DNA from: Siphonodentalium dalli
Lineage: Eukaryota; Mollusca; Scaphopoda; Gadilida; Siphonodentaliidae
NCBI GenBank assembly: GCA_032622095.1
Contig: CP136064.1
Span: 131,569,129 to 131,633,128, forward strand
Length of the DNA stretch: 64,000 nt
Direction of reading: 5' to 3'
The notes beneath the pieces are model-generated. The model was given only the letters and a program-made list of their open reading frames with translations, did no database searches and was not told the origin of the DNA. Position 1 is the first letter of the stretch. Each line of letters begins with the position of its first letter. Below are positions 34,813-46,675 of this stretch, in pieces. The position numbers and the translations under genes were made by a program.

Positions 34813-37800
34813 TGAATCGAAAACGAAAGTTAGCCGCTCTCGGCCAATCAGAATGCTTGTTTTTAGTGACAAATACTCAATTGAATTAGAATAGACGTTA
34901 TAATATGATACATGAACATCATAAACACTTTAGTTCGATAAAATATGATAACTGGGTTTTACATATTAGATTGGACTAAGATCTCGAGGACACCCTGGCT
35001 ATCATATCTCCATGAAGATACAGATGTTTCAAAGAAATTTCCAGGTGCTCCTCTGTTCATGGTGCTATATATTGACTAAATATTCTTAGTTTAAACGAAA
35101 TGTTGCTGCGCATATATATCAGCTACATGTGACAGGCACAGAGCGAGATTTTGAGTTGTTTATGTCAGTCGATGAGTCTGTACTAAAACCCTTGTCAGAT
35201 ATCAGTATTGGTAGGACCCTGAAAAGTCTTGTGCTACTAACTGCATTTTCTTGTATATCAGAATACGCTATATTTGACTGCACACTGTGACCACTATTTT
35301 TAAACAGGCCTTCCATATCTCTTGACAAATTGTAACTTTTTGTGGAAACTGTATTGAATGGAACAGACTAAATTTTGTTATTATATATATGCAATACTCT
35401 GACGGTTCGAGGTCTCTCAGTTTGCACGAATATATGTATCTCTTCAATAGAATGATAAATATACGTTTAATGCTTCTTCTAGTTATCTCTTTTTGCTAGA
35501 TCATTGTGTGAATGCCTTGATTGCCATTCCCATATAAATATGACTGTTAAGAAGATATAATTGTTCAAGTGACTTATGTGGGTCACCATATGTCGGGGTT
35601 GTGAACTGTGATAGCCAGATAGCTACTGTGGCTATTGAATGGTTTATTAAAACTTCTATACAAAAAATGTCTTTATATTTGACAATTTAGTTCTTATATT
35701 TCACTGGAATGTTCTTCTAAGTTGAGTTGTAAAACATACATATTCGATTTACAACATAAAATTCACCCTATGCAATTAGTTTTTGTTGCAATGGTTACGA
35801 AATTACCAGTTAATAGCTTTGAACGACATTATTTTTTACAAATTTATCATGCAGACCACGAGTTCGACATGTCAAAATTTCATCGATTTTAAACTTCGCG
35901 GTTACTAAAATGAAAATAGTAGAACAGCCAATCAGCGTCCAGTATTCTAATCGAGGTCAGGTCACAATGAATATTTAAATGAGGGGCCGTGCGACTTGTA
36001 AAAAAAAATGAAAAAAAGTTGGAATTATCGACAGATTTCTCCTCTATAGAAATTGATTACTGACCATGTGTTGATTTGTATGAGTAAATCAATTATTAGC
36101 CGACAAGAAATAACTACGTTCCAGATATTTAGTTGATCGTTTGACCGATTTTTAATGATAGTAAACTGTATGGGTTGTGAATTTAGAGACGCATGGCGTC
36201 CATTGCTACTGAGCCGGATAAAACCGAAAAAATACGCTCTCCGGCAGGGGGGGGGGGGGGGGGGGGGGGGGCGTAAAAAAGTTGCGAGACGTGGGGGTCT
36301 TTTTTTTACATTTACATTTTTTTTTCACCCACCCACCCTTTCTTGCATTTTTTTTTCCATAAAATTTTAGACACCCACCCCAAAACATCAAAGCTTTATG
36401 TTGGTCCCCTCTGTAAAAACGACCAACCGCTCTATATTGGTCCCTTCTTTGAAAGACCAAATTAAATGTTACTTCCTGTTAACAAACATGTGCAAAATCG
36501 AACTCTAAGCAATCAACAAAGGTAGAATATTATGTGATTATATTGGTAAATTTATAACCCAGCCTATTCATCTGCGTGAGTACAGCTGGTGAGTAGATGA
36601 AAAATATGTTGAATCCCCTGGAATGACAACAAAAAATAACTAGGGCCAGTGTTAGGGCCTACAGTAGAATAAAAAATTACACAAACTTAAATTTATCTTT
36701 TTTCAGACATCAACCAGCATCAACTAGTAGGCCTAGAGCCTATAGTAATACCAAAAAGGAAAATGTGCATATGAACCAGTGTACGAATTAACTTTTATGT
36801 ATGCCTGCATGACCACCGACACGACCTCGCATTACGACTTAGAACTAGGCCTAAAATAATGCTTAACCCTTTGAGTTTGAACGTTGATGGTCAATTTAGT
36901 GCCAAATCCATATACACAGATGTATATTACTGAGATTCATTTGGACAATCAGAGCTGAACTTCGGTCATGTACTGGAAGGAGTTCATGTGCAATAAGAAA
37001 TTCACACACATTATGTACATGACCTTTATGTGTGCCTTCAAACTAGACCTCCTTGCATGCACATCATCTTATAAATATACAATAATTAAGTAAATTAATT
37101 TTGCTTCTTTGATAATTTTCAAATTAGCCTGAATTAGACATTAAGTGTCATTTACATACTAGTATATGCAGGTAATTATGGGATATAATAATTACAAGTG
37201 AACAAAACGGTAATGTGTCCTGGCCCCTCTTCACATCTATTTAAATAATATTTTTAGACTTTTCAGAAGACTATCCAAGGAAGGTTATATTTTTGTTTCT
37301 TTCAATAAATGTTATTAAAACTTTATTTCATGTCTACTTATTTACTTATTGATGGTTGTCAACAACACTGAAACAAATAATTTGACAATTCAAATAATTA
37401 TTTGACAAAAGTATATTTAAAAATCAATTTAGTATACAAACACTGATACAAATATTTAGTTCATACATTACACTCATGCATCAACTAACTGTATGAGTAA
37501 AGTATAAGAATTATTGTAATATTCTGTCATGAGTTGTTAGCTGATATTGTCAGACTGCATTAAGTTCACCCTACCCTAGAGCTATCTGAGGTATTTTTTT
37601 TATTGATCTACACCGTGAACTAGACAATTTTCAATATAAAAACTGCCAAGCAAGCTGAAACAGACACAATAAAAAAAAATTGCGCGCAAAAAAAATCAAT
37701 GAAAATTTTGGGACCCACCCCCACAATATTCACTATTTTTCCATTTTATATCAACTTATGGGGGTAATTATAACAATATTGAATGTATTAGTGCTTCTCA

Positions 37801-38392
37801 TATTGCAACAAGCCACAACAAATAAACAAATATGTTTAAAACAGTTGAAAATATGTCAATGAAAAAAAATGCAAAAAAGGTGGTCAAAAACTGTTTCCGG
37901 CCTCGGGTACCCCCCCCCCCCCCCCCACCTAATGTCTCGTAAAAAAAATTCGGCCCCCCCCCCCCCCTGTCTCCGGAGACAATATTCGGTGGTTAAAATT
38001 TAATCAAATGCAACGTGTATGAATGTTAAATTGTTTCTGATGGGAGTTTGTGGTATTTATTGAAAGATGAATTCTTTGCCGATCCATCCGTGTATATATC
38101 GTTATCATTACTGGGGTGAATGGGCTAAATTTGTGCGACTCCCGTGCGATGGTGAAACGTTGAATTTCTACAGTGCCCCTTGTCTATATAATGTTCCATT
38201 AACGCGAAGAAGGCGCGTATAGAGAGCGGCGTATATGGGCAGTGCAAAAAGGGGGCGGACAGCGGAGCGCGTTACAGGCCCCTGTGATAAACCTTAAAAT
38301 AGTTCAATACTGAACCAACAATTACAGTCTCCATTAGTATTTTGCGAAGAGGGACGGGTGCGAATTTCAGCACCCGTGAAGCAGGTAGAATG
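34813..38392. other. Non-coding DNA with G/C homopolymers
   Basis: About 3.6 kb without a credible gene. It includes a 25-G run at 36247-36271 and C runs near 37911-37927 and 37954-37967. Frames across the G run give polyglycine and are not genes. Confidence 0.5.
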
Positions 38393-39100
38393 TTAAAGTG
38401 GCATATAGCTGACGTGATTCCTTTTTGAAGATTATATGAGACAATATGCACTTGAACTTGAACCGAAGACTATGATTTAATTTTACATAATACCATGTCG
38501 TGTCACTTTAATCACTGCCTCGATTGTATACGGCTACATTGAAAAAAATGGTCCATGTATACATGTGCATTTAATATTGTGATCTCTCCGGGAACCAAGC
38601 TTATAATACAGTAACCATAAAGACATCATTATATAATATAATACCCAGAGACAGTATATATACAACAGTCCATGGTGATAAGAGTATCCAAAATAAAGTC
38701 GTATACGTTATTGGTTTAAAGATTTATACTTTTAAAATTCACTCACTCACCAATAACCAAGCGTGTCCATCGGCTGTCAGCACAGACTGCAATCGACGAT
38801 TACCGAAAACAGAAAGACCCGGCCCCGAGAGATCACACACCGACCGAAATAACCCCGTGAAAATTCGACTAAATCGTGCGTTTATAGCTGTCTGAATCAT
38901 CGATGCGATGAGAGCGATAGATTGCCTGCATATGCCCCCGCCCAGCCTGATGTGATTGTGTGTCTCGGTGAGTGGTGTCATCCCGATAGGCTGTATAATA
39001 TAGTTATCCGTTATCAAATCACGTAAACCTTTGATGACTGGATGCTCGCTCGGCGAGACCATCCAGTTGTGAAAGGATGATTGACCAGTTAAAGTGACAC
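38393..39100. repeat. TTAAAGTGACAC-type inverted motifs
   Basis: TTAAAGTGGCA (38393), TGTCACTTTAA (ending 38511) and TTAAAGTGACAC (39089-39100) are related inverted motifs. The first pair would bound a ~119-bp hairpin-poor MITE. The second pair would bound ~600 bp containing the orphan reading frame at 38739-39062. The motifs are short, so both readings are tentative. Confidence 0.35.
38739..39062 (-). CDS. Orphan reading frame, 107 codons, unrecognised
   Basis: I do not recognise this protein. It starts at an ATG (MVSPSEHPVIKGLRDL) and reads through a composition that looks more protein-like than its surroundings (GC-richer, no low-complexity run, a GGG-ICRQSIALIASMIQ hydrophobic stretch), ending ADGHAWLLVSE. 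It lies between inverted TTAAAGTGACAC motifs. It could be an exon or a remnant of a mobile-element gene, or a chance frame. No catalytic or zinc-binding pattern is visible. Confidence 0.2.
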   Translation of the reverse strand: MVSPSEHPVIKGLRDLITDNYIIQPIGMTPLTETHNHIRLGGGICRQSIALIASMIQTAINARFSRIFTGLFRSVCDLSGPGLSVFGNRRLQSVLTADGHAWLLVSE

Positions 39101-40342
39101 AATAAACCCGTTCGCCTTATTTGTATCACAAAGTACCCGATCGACATTAATCACATACTTATGAATTATATATATATGTATATAAACTACACAACAATAT
39201 ATATTGTATTTTTTGGAAGATAAAATTTATAGAACTAAGCATTAACAATAAGTTTTGTGGAATCTCGACTAATGGGTCAATTCAAACATCCAGGTGTTGT
39301 CAACATGTTCGATATGAGCTTCTCCCCTGAATCATACGTGTACATTCCTATATACAACAGAGTTCTGTGTCAAACTGATCCATGCATTAATTATATTAAA
39401 GACGAAATGTGATGAGATTGTCTCAGACCTGTGCACGTCAAACATATATGACCATATATATATATATATATATATATTATATTATATCAAAAGTTTCTCC
39501 CATATTAGGATCAGAATGGCTTGATGTGTCACTTTTACAGTCTCTCTCGATGTATAATAAGGATAATGTTATGCAGCCAAATGACGAAAAATCACCATAC
39601 ACATCGAGATACCTATAACACGTCGGGTATTATGTATATATATTTCATTACATGTATTTCACTTTATTATTTTTTCTCAAATACGTGTTGTATATATGGT
39701 TTAATGAGAATAAACATATTTGAATTTGAATTGAAAATTACGAGTCGGTGCGAGAGCAATCACTCCCGTCTCCTGGGAAGGACTGTATGTAATACAGTAA
39801 TAATCGCCACACTTAGCAAACTGCTGTATTTACAGGGATGTATCAGGCTACTATTTTAATTTTGTGTTGACAATTCTTCCTACGCTATATTATGTGGGGC
39901 TCACCCGGGCTGTACTTTTGTTTGCAACCCTATCATAGGCGTAAATCGGGCAAAATTGGAGATGTCTTAGAATGCCCGAAACAACAGACTGTGCATGCTA
40001 CCATGGGTCCATGGGCGATATTATCTCTGCTAAATATATATATATGCATATGATACGCCTTTCATTGAGTTGTGACCATACTGCATGGATATATCAAAGC
40101 CCGTTCCGTTTTTAGTATACAGTTCAAAGTTCTGGGGTAGAATTCCATATATGGACTTTTGAATATTCATGAATTCCATATATGGAATGCTAATCCAGAA
40201 TTTTGACCCTTAGCACTAAACCGGAGCTGGGTGAATCCAATATGGCCGTAACTCCGTGTAAATGCGTAATTATGCATACATATTTAACGGGGCGTAATAC
40301 GAGATACTGTGATGCTCAGCCACTGGAACCGAGTCTGTTGAC

Positions 40343-40620
40343 AGGGTCTAACTCGCACAATGAGTTACATTGAACTAATTGGGCTAAGAATTCAGTATAT
40401 AACTATCTCAAATAAAGTACAAGCAGAATAATTCCTGGATGCCAAACTAACCCAATTTAGTCATATATAAATAAAGAAGCTGCGCAATCTGGTAATCAGT
40501 TGTTTTGAAATTTATTCACTTATGATAGTTCGAAATCCAAAACTACACCACCTAATTTCGCTCGAGCACATTCTTAGGCCAGGTGGATTTATGTAACTCA
40601 TTGTTGGCGTTAGACACCCT
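40343..40620. mobile_element. Possible 278-bp TIR element
   Basis: AGGGTCTAACTCGCACAATG...AGTTACAT at 40343-40370 is inverted, with a 2-nt indel, as ATGTAACTCATTGTTGGCGT...TAGACACCCT at 40591-40620. No target duplication was found. It ends 22 bp before the 54-bp terminal repeat at 40643. Confidence 0.45.
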
Positions 40621-41012
40621 CATTCCTACTGGCCAGCTATGTCACTGTCTGGTATCAGTACGGCTGACTCATGTTTAGACGTTTCCGGTTTCGTCGGATC
40701 TCGAATTTTTGTTGTCGCGGTAGGCACACTTTTTTGCTTAATAAATACATTATGCGCGGATTTTTGGATTGACAATGTAGTCAGTTGTTGTTTCTGTATT
40801 ATTTTGTTTCTATGTACACTGAAAGTCGCTCGCAAAATGATTCCATACGGCGATACGATCGTGGTTTATGCCAAGTAAAAAGTGAAAAAAAGGAAAAATC
40901 GAGAAAAATAAATCATCTAGGATTGTATTCACAATATTTCAGCAAAGCAATTCACCAAATAGTCGGATTCCTTAGGTCGCAAAAAATGGTCGCGCGTTTT
41001 CGGAATGTTAAA

Positions 41013-41880
41013 AGCGATATGAGAACAGTTTCTATACCACCAGTGTGTCTATTTTCAGAATCTACCTGTTTCCAGCTTGATATTTTAGTGGAAACAGGTT
41101 TGTGTGGGGCTTTTGTTTGTGTACCCCTCTATTTTTTTCCCCGTCCACCTGGTAATAAAAACATGCTATTACGCATAGCAAGTTCGGTAAGTGACTTTCT
41201 TTGTTCTTGGAAATCGAAAAAGATGGGGAGATCTTGCCACAAATTACTTAATTACATATCTGAATGTGGAATTTTATAAAAAATCATCAGACGAATTGCA
41301 TTTATGACTGCATTTTCAATTTTCTTTCCCAAATATTAAGGCATTGTATATTCTTAAAAATGAGCTATATCACATATGGACGAATATGAACAATCTACAA
41401 GGATATCTTGATCATATGCCACAAACAAAACTTCGATACATCGATTTTTGGTCAAGATATCTCAGAAAAGCTACCCCTACCCCCACCCTCGCTGATTTCA
41501 CAAGTCCGATTCCTTTGGTCGAAAACAACGGTCGCGCCATTTCGGATTGTCTAAGACGACATGCGAACTGTTTTTTTTATCAATATCGTGTCTACTTTCA
41601 GATTTTACCTTTGTCCAGTTGAACTTTTTATTGAAAAAAAAAAGTGTTTGGACTGTTTTAAGAATTTAAAGAGCGTTTGCTTATTATACAAATATTAATC
41701 CTCATAACTAACCTTCTGGTGGACTGTCCGTGTTGAAATTAACAAAAGTATCAAATATGGCGGTCTACTTTCAGAGTCTACTTGTTCCAGTCTGACATTT
41801 TAGTGGAAACTAATTGTTTGGACGGTTTAAAAAATTTAAAGAGCGTTTCCTGATTATACAGATATTAACTAACACAATTA
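41013..41880. repeat. Three diverged repeats
   Basis: The phrase GTCTA(C/T)TTTCAGA...CTAC...TG(T)TCCAG...TGA...ATTTTAGTGGAAAC occurs near 41046, 41589 and 41763. The last two also share TTTAAAGAGCGTTT(G/C)C and ATTATACA(A/G)ATATTAA. Old tandem or dispersed copies; no coding sense. Confidence 0.55.
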
Positions 41881-42234
41881 GACTTTTCATGAATTGTGCA
41901 AGTTGAAATTGTGCACATATGTCAAGTATGACTCTGAAATGTATTTTTGAGAATGGTGTCGTCAGATAAGTCTCCGCTGGTACAGTACCACAGTTGCGAA
42001 CAAAACTAACGTTGGATCCTATAGAGAGTTTGACAATTTACTCAAATGTTCACAGTGGTGGAACTTAATGGCTATCATAATAATTATATGCATGGCTCTT
42101 ACATGTAATCTATCGTAACTACATGTGATTTTACAAAATTAACATGCAATATAGTCAGATACAGTAGTTGAAAAAATGTGGTTCACATCAATCATATACA
42201 TCACGTGCTTCGGTGATAATGTCCACTATTATAC

Positions 42235-42605
42235 AAATTACCATTGGAATATCGCTCCAATGGTTTTATGTCTCCGTCGAGGCACCAGTAATTTTTAAAA
42301 TTCGCGCCGGTGATCTCGATTCTCACAGCGCGAGATTTTGCGAGAAGCTACCGCTTCACAACTTCACCTGCGAGCTTCAGACAAGAAAGCTGATGCAAGA
42401 TGGTGCAATACTATTGGTAAATATATATTTCTTTCACAACGTTATAGATTGTTATTAAATCATTAACCATCGTGAAGTTTTACAAGTAATTAGTCAGTCT
42501 AAATAAACTTCCAGCAAATTATAGTTTCCACTTAACAACTGCGCACTTTCTTTCTATCTCCGACAAGGTGTGCAGTTCACAAATTATAAACTCCTAAACT
42601 TTTTT
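42235..42605 (+). repeat. Split direct repeat A1 (5' terminus)
   Basis: Begins AAATTACCATTGGAATATCG and ends with a CTCCTAAACTTTTTT tract. About 95% identical to A2 at 49739-50151. It includes a small inverted motif ATTGGAATATCGCTCCAAT at its start and probably contains the promoter. A2 has ~40 extra bp (about 50038-50078) that A1 lacks. Confidence 0.92.
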
Positions 42606-42675
42606 ACTTTTCAAGGTAGGTACCTGCCGCTGAGCTCAAATTGTTTCAGAATTTAAGTAAATAGTCGTTTTCTTG

Positions 42676-43356
42676 ATGGCTTTTTACGTTCCACACAGGG
42701 AGATCCGTGTAGCCGTGGTTGGGCACTCATTCATTCGTCGCTTGGGTGAACAACTTGGCTACGCGGATCGCCATGGGGCGACTTTCAACGGTCACGATTT
42801 CTCGGGGGACCTCAGAATACAAAATTATATGGGCATCCCGGTCAATATCAGATTTTTCCACAAAGGGGGTGCTCATGTCCCAGATCTGTTGTCATTACAA
42901 ACAGAATTACGACAATTTTTACCACATGCCATTATTGTGCAATGTGGATCCAACGATCTCTGTCGGAGCACCCCCACCTCAGTAGTGTCTGATATTCTTA
43001 GCATTTGCACCGTGTTCCGGAGCATAGCATCAGTAAAGAAGGTTTTAGTGTGCCATGCTATGCCCCGTTTGGCAGTGCGGGGCCATAAATCTGTGGAGAC
43101 TTACAATGGCCACGTTTCCGACTTCAATGACCAGCTTAGTTGGGCCTTATCGCAAGCTACAGCAGCTTGGGAAACGTGGCCACATAGGCGTTTTACTGAT
43201 GAGCCCCTGCACTTTAAATCAGACGGTGTACATTTATCTGGCCAGTCTCTGGTTTTGTATATGGCCAGTATCCGGGATGCCATTTCTTATGGAATTGCGG
43301 CTTTGTCTTGGTTAGCCCCCCCCCCCCCCTTTGGTGCCCCCCTCAGAAATGCGTGA
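42676..43356 (+). CDS. SGNH/GDSL-family hydrolase of the Ngaro element
   Basis: A 226-residue frame; the ATG at 42676 is the first in frame. The SGNH blocks are visible in order: block I AVVGHSF (nucleophile Ser18), block II glycine in FHKGGAHV (Gly64/65), block III VQCGSNDL (Asn93) and block V SDGVHLS (Asp183, His186). The Ser-Asp-His triad and oxyanion residues therefore look intact. The frame ends in a Pro-rich tail encoded by a C homopolymer. SGNH hydrolases cleave esters and, in some cases, acyl or carbohydrate groups; the role in retrotransposition is unknown. It is separated from gag by 1.8 kb, so it is likely expressed from its own start or transcript. No signal peptide or membrane segment is evident. 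Confidence 0.85.
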   Translation: MAFYVPHREIRVAVVGHSFIRRLGEQLGYADRHGATFNGHDFSGDLRIQNYMGIPVNIRFFHKGGAHVPDLLSLQTELRQFLPHAIIVQCGSNDLCRSTPTSVVSDILSICTVFRSIASVKKVLVCHAMPRLAVRGHKSVETYNGHVSDFNDQLSWALSQATAAWETWPHRRFTDEPLHFKSDGVHLSGQSLVLYMASIRDAISYGIAALSWLAPPPPFGAPLRNA

Positions 43357-43886
43357 TCTTTGTAAGTATTTCTGCTAGTGTGATGACACGCATGCTATTC
43401 TGCTTGACCAATTAAAATTTTTACGAGCTTGGCGGTGGGTGCCATTTGACCATCAACTTCAGCTCCACTGCTTTGCATGTCATTGTAAGTTGCTTGCTTT
43501 TCTGTACTCTACTCGGAGGTGCCTATTAAACGTGTCAAACAATTGTTAATTCTGGGAATTTCCTAGCGATCATTAATTACATTTGGGTTCACTATATTTA
43601 AATTTAACCAATATTCACCCACCATTATAGACCATCACGTTTTATGGGCACCTTAGAGTATGTCACAGCCATCACCGGATATTTCATTTAGCTCTCATTT
43701 GTTTATATTTTCATTTCACATATAATCACTGTTCATTTGTGGGTCTGTCAGTGTGATCATAACAACTAATTTAAAAAAAAACAAATTCTCAATTAGTTCG
43801 TGGCACATTTCAACTTTTACGTGTCAGCTTGAAGTTGTTTAGACTTTAGACAGTGATTACATTGTTATTGTTCAGATGAGTGAGCT

Positions 43887-44172
43887 AATGATTTTTCTCA
43901 TTACCGGTGCAGAGTTTGGTTTTTGCTGAACTCTGGAGCTTTAGCAGTTTTTAAGGTGCTCTATAGCCTTAAATTAGCACAATGATTTTTCTCGTTCATT
44001 ACCGGTGCAGAGTTTTGTGTTTGCGGAACTCTGGAGCTTGCTAACAGGTTTTTAAGGTGTTTCACCTTAAATTAACACAATGACTCCTTGTTCATTACCG
44101 GTACAGAGTTTTTGTTTTCGGGACTCTGGAGCGTGATGGCATTTTTAAAGTCCTTAGCATTAAATTAGCACA
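43887..44172. repeat. Three tandem ~92-bp repeats
   Basis: Each unit contains TTACCGGT(G/A)CAGAGTTT, a short T-rich run, GAACTCTGGAGC (or GGACTCTGGAGC) and TTAAATTA(G/A)CACA. The inverted pair CAGAGTT...AACTCTG inside every unit could form a small stem. Tandem subterminal repeats of this kind can be protein-binding sites; here that is inference. Confidence 0.75.
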
Positions 44173-44265
44173 CCTCCTATGGGTTAGAATTATTTTTCAG
44201 GCTCATGAGTTTCACTCACTTGTGGTTCCTGCTTCGGTGAGATTTTTCACATCAAAGATATATTT

Positions 44266-44352
44266 ATAAAAAAAATAAAATAATAATAATAAAAAAAAAT
44301 AAAAAAATAAAAAAATAAAATAAAAAAATAAAAAATAATAATAATAATAAAT
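44266..44352. repeat. A/T-only low-complexity tract
   Basis: Runs of AAAAAATAAA and AATAATAAT over ~87 bp with no G or C. Confidence 0.9.
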
Positions 44353-45151
44353 TCATTAACCAGCTCATTGTCCTACATGATGGCATCATGAGTGGCTAAT
44401 TGTTAGCATTTTCTTTATTATATATTTTTCCCCAAGGCTCACCTTAATAGAAAGACAAGTCACCATAAATGTTGTTTGTTTTCGCTACCCATGCATGTCA
44501 ACATGTGTCTAGCTCGCATGTATTGTACATGACTTTATGCTTGTTTCTGCCCCTTTTCAGCAGGTCAGATTGTAGCATTAGTTAATACACCGGTGTGCCA
44601 GGGTTGCCAACCTTCAGTTGTATTTCCCTCATTTGATCCTAATAACAAACTCAAAACAAACAAAAAAAGAGAAATATTTTCATACCGGTCAATTCCGGCA
44701 TATAATAATTGGTTACAATAATAATTAATTTTGGTCAATAATAATTTATTGTCGTTTCAGGCTATACAATGCTGTGGTTTGTCAAACCCCATTTGCTTTA
44801 TCAATTTCTGACTGGTTTGACATGTCAGCTGCACCCGCATTTTTACTTGTACATGTATGGTGACTAAGCTTGAGCATACTGACTAATCTTTCTTACTCGA
44901 AACTAATTGCGTTGTCTCATCAACATTATGTCTTATGTGTTAGCATAAGGTTGTTATTTAAATTAAATTGGTAATAGTCAAGGACTTGCACAGGTACATG
45001 TAGTATTTCAACTACACCATTTTAAGTCGCCACACAATGCAGATGTTCTACTTTGGTATGCTCAAGCTTGGTTTCTTAATCTAAATTGATAACCTCATGC
45101 TTTTGACTGTCCTTAATTTTACAGTGACTACCTGTGACATCAATCCTCATC

Positions 45152-46674
45152 ATGGTGAGACCCAGCAAAACTGCTTCGGCTCCTAAACGCAGAGGGCGCC
45201 CACCAGCAGCATCTCGTGCGCAACCACAGCCTACTCATCCAGTTTACTGCCAGCCTCATCCTGGTTTGGCTTGGTCTTCCTCCGTTACTGCCGGTTCTTC
45301 TGCAGTCAGTACCAGTTCTGCCAGCTGCATTACGTCTCCGTCCAGTGGCTCTGCTTCGGCTCCTAATCGCAGAGGCCGCCCACCAGCAGCACCATATCAA
45401 GTTCATCATCAGCCTACACATCCGGTTACCTTCCAGCCTCATTCTGGGTTGTCTTGGACTCCCTCTGTTCCTGTTGGGTTTTCTCCAACCGGTATCAGTT
45501 CTGCCACCTGTGTTACATCTCCATCCAGTGGCTCTCTCCCAGTGTCTTACGCGGAGCCGTCTTGGACTTCAACCATACCTATGGGTTATACTCATACCAG
45601 TTCGAGCTCTGCCACGTTTAGTACATCATCCTGTGGCTCTGTTCCGCTGACTCATACTGTTCCAGCATTACCAGTGACGGTGATGTCAACTTCGCTCGCG
45701 GGTGGCATTGGACAGCCTATCAGTCAGCCTTTTATTCCATTGCCGGTCTCCGGTCTGACTTTTCCTGCCGCTTCGATTCAGCCTTCAGCCTACCAACAAC
45801 ATTCATCACCCCCGGGACTTCAGTTGCCGTTCCCTCCGGGAACAGTGCCCAACCATCATGACTTTTCGATGCCGGGCAATACCTTCATGCCTCATCCGAT
45901 TGATGTTCTGCATACACTCCCAGCTTCACCTCGAACCAGCCCGCTGTTCAACTCTGACATTCCTACCAGCATCCAAGCTTCTGCGTCCGGTACGCCACTC
46001 TTAGACTTTGTGTCTTTAGCATCACCACTAGATGCTCATGTTCCAAACAAATTACGTGCTCAGATTTGGGCTGACGAATTCGTCCCTATGATCTCTCTAT
46101 TGCCCGACTACGAACATAATCCAACCGCATTTTCATTTGACATGGGATATCCGGGCGTTCAGGCATTTCTGACGCCTCCCAAACCTCCGAAAACAATTTC
46201 AGACATAAATCAGTGGCTTGATGCTTTTATCGTTTTCACAATTATTTACATTTCACGCCACCCTGAACAAATTACTAAACTACTCAGCTACATGATGCGT
46301 ATTCGAAAGATGGCTCGTACAGGTTATAACTGGGCTTCATATGATCGCCAGTTTCGGCTGATGAGGCAGTTCAACCAAGTCTCTCATGGGACCATATCCA
46401 ATGGGAGTTGTATATGCAAACCGCTCCAATGCAAACCGCTCCACGGTTTCCAACCTTTTCAGCCAACAATCCAGAACGAGCAAAGCCACGTTTTCAAAAT
46501 TCCACCAATCGTGCGCGTCAACCCATTCCGAACAGGTTTTGTTGGGACTTTCATGGGGGAAAAAATTGCTCCGGATGCAATTTTTCCCATTCCTGCTTTT
46601 TCTGCAAACAGCAGCATAGCTTCATTCGATGCCCGCGTCGAAATAAAAACCGTTCAGGCAATTTCAACACATAA
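45152..46674 (+). pseudogene. gag: Gag-like protein of the Ngaro element, one apparent frameshift
   Basis: The first in-frame ATG is 45152 (context ATCATGG). The N-terminus is Pro/Ser/Thr-rich with two AT-hook-like KRRGRPPAA/NRRGRPPAA motifs inside a tandemly duplicated ~60-residue unit (45173-45350 and 45351-45530, with a third shorter copy). A conserved Gag region follows with NKLRAQIWADEFVPM, INQWLDAFIVF and GYNWASYDRQFRL. The expected continuation SLSWDHIQWELYM is in the next frame from about 46378. So is a Cys/His finger stretch with CWDFHGGKNCSGCNFSHSC, FFCKQQHSFIRC, ending at the stop 46672-46674. A 1-nt deletion near 46378 explains this. The protein would bind and package element RNA. 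Because of the deletion the N-terminal half reads straight into the reverse transcriptase frame. Confidence 0.8.
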
Positions 46675-46675
46675 C

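Larger units (their letters stand above)
43357..45151. other. Ngaro internal non-coding region
   Basis: 1.8 kb between the hydrolase and gag frames without a recognisable gene. It holds a triple ~92-bp tandem repeat (43887-44172) and an A/T-only stretch (44266-44352). It may contain a gag promoter or an intron; neither can be decided from sequence alone. Confidence 0.5.

Noticed and set aside
36155-36460. Frames through the poly-G tract on both strands
   Set aside because: Polyglycine/polyproline from the 25-G homopolymer; no gene features.
40639-40878. 79-codon frame with hydrophobic stretches
   Set aside because: Its first 54 bp are the inverted terminal repeat shared with 57560-57613, so the frame starts in a transposon end and is unlikely to be a gene.
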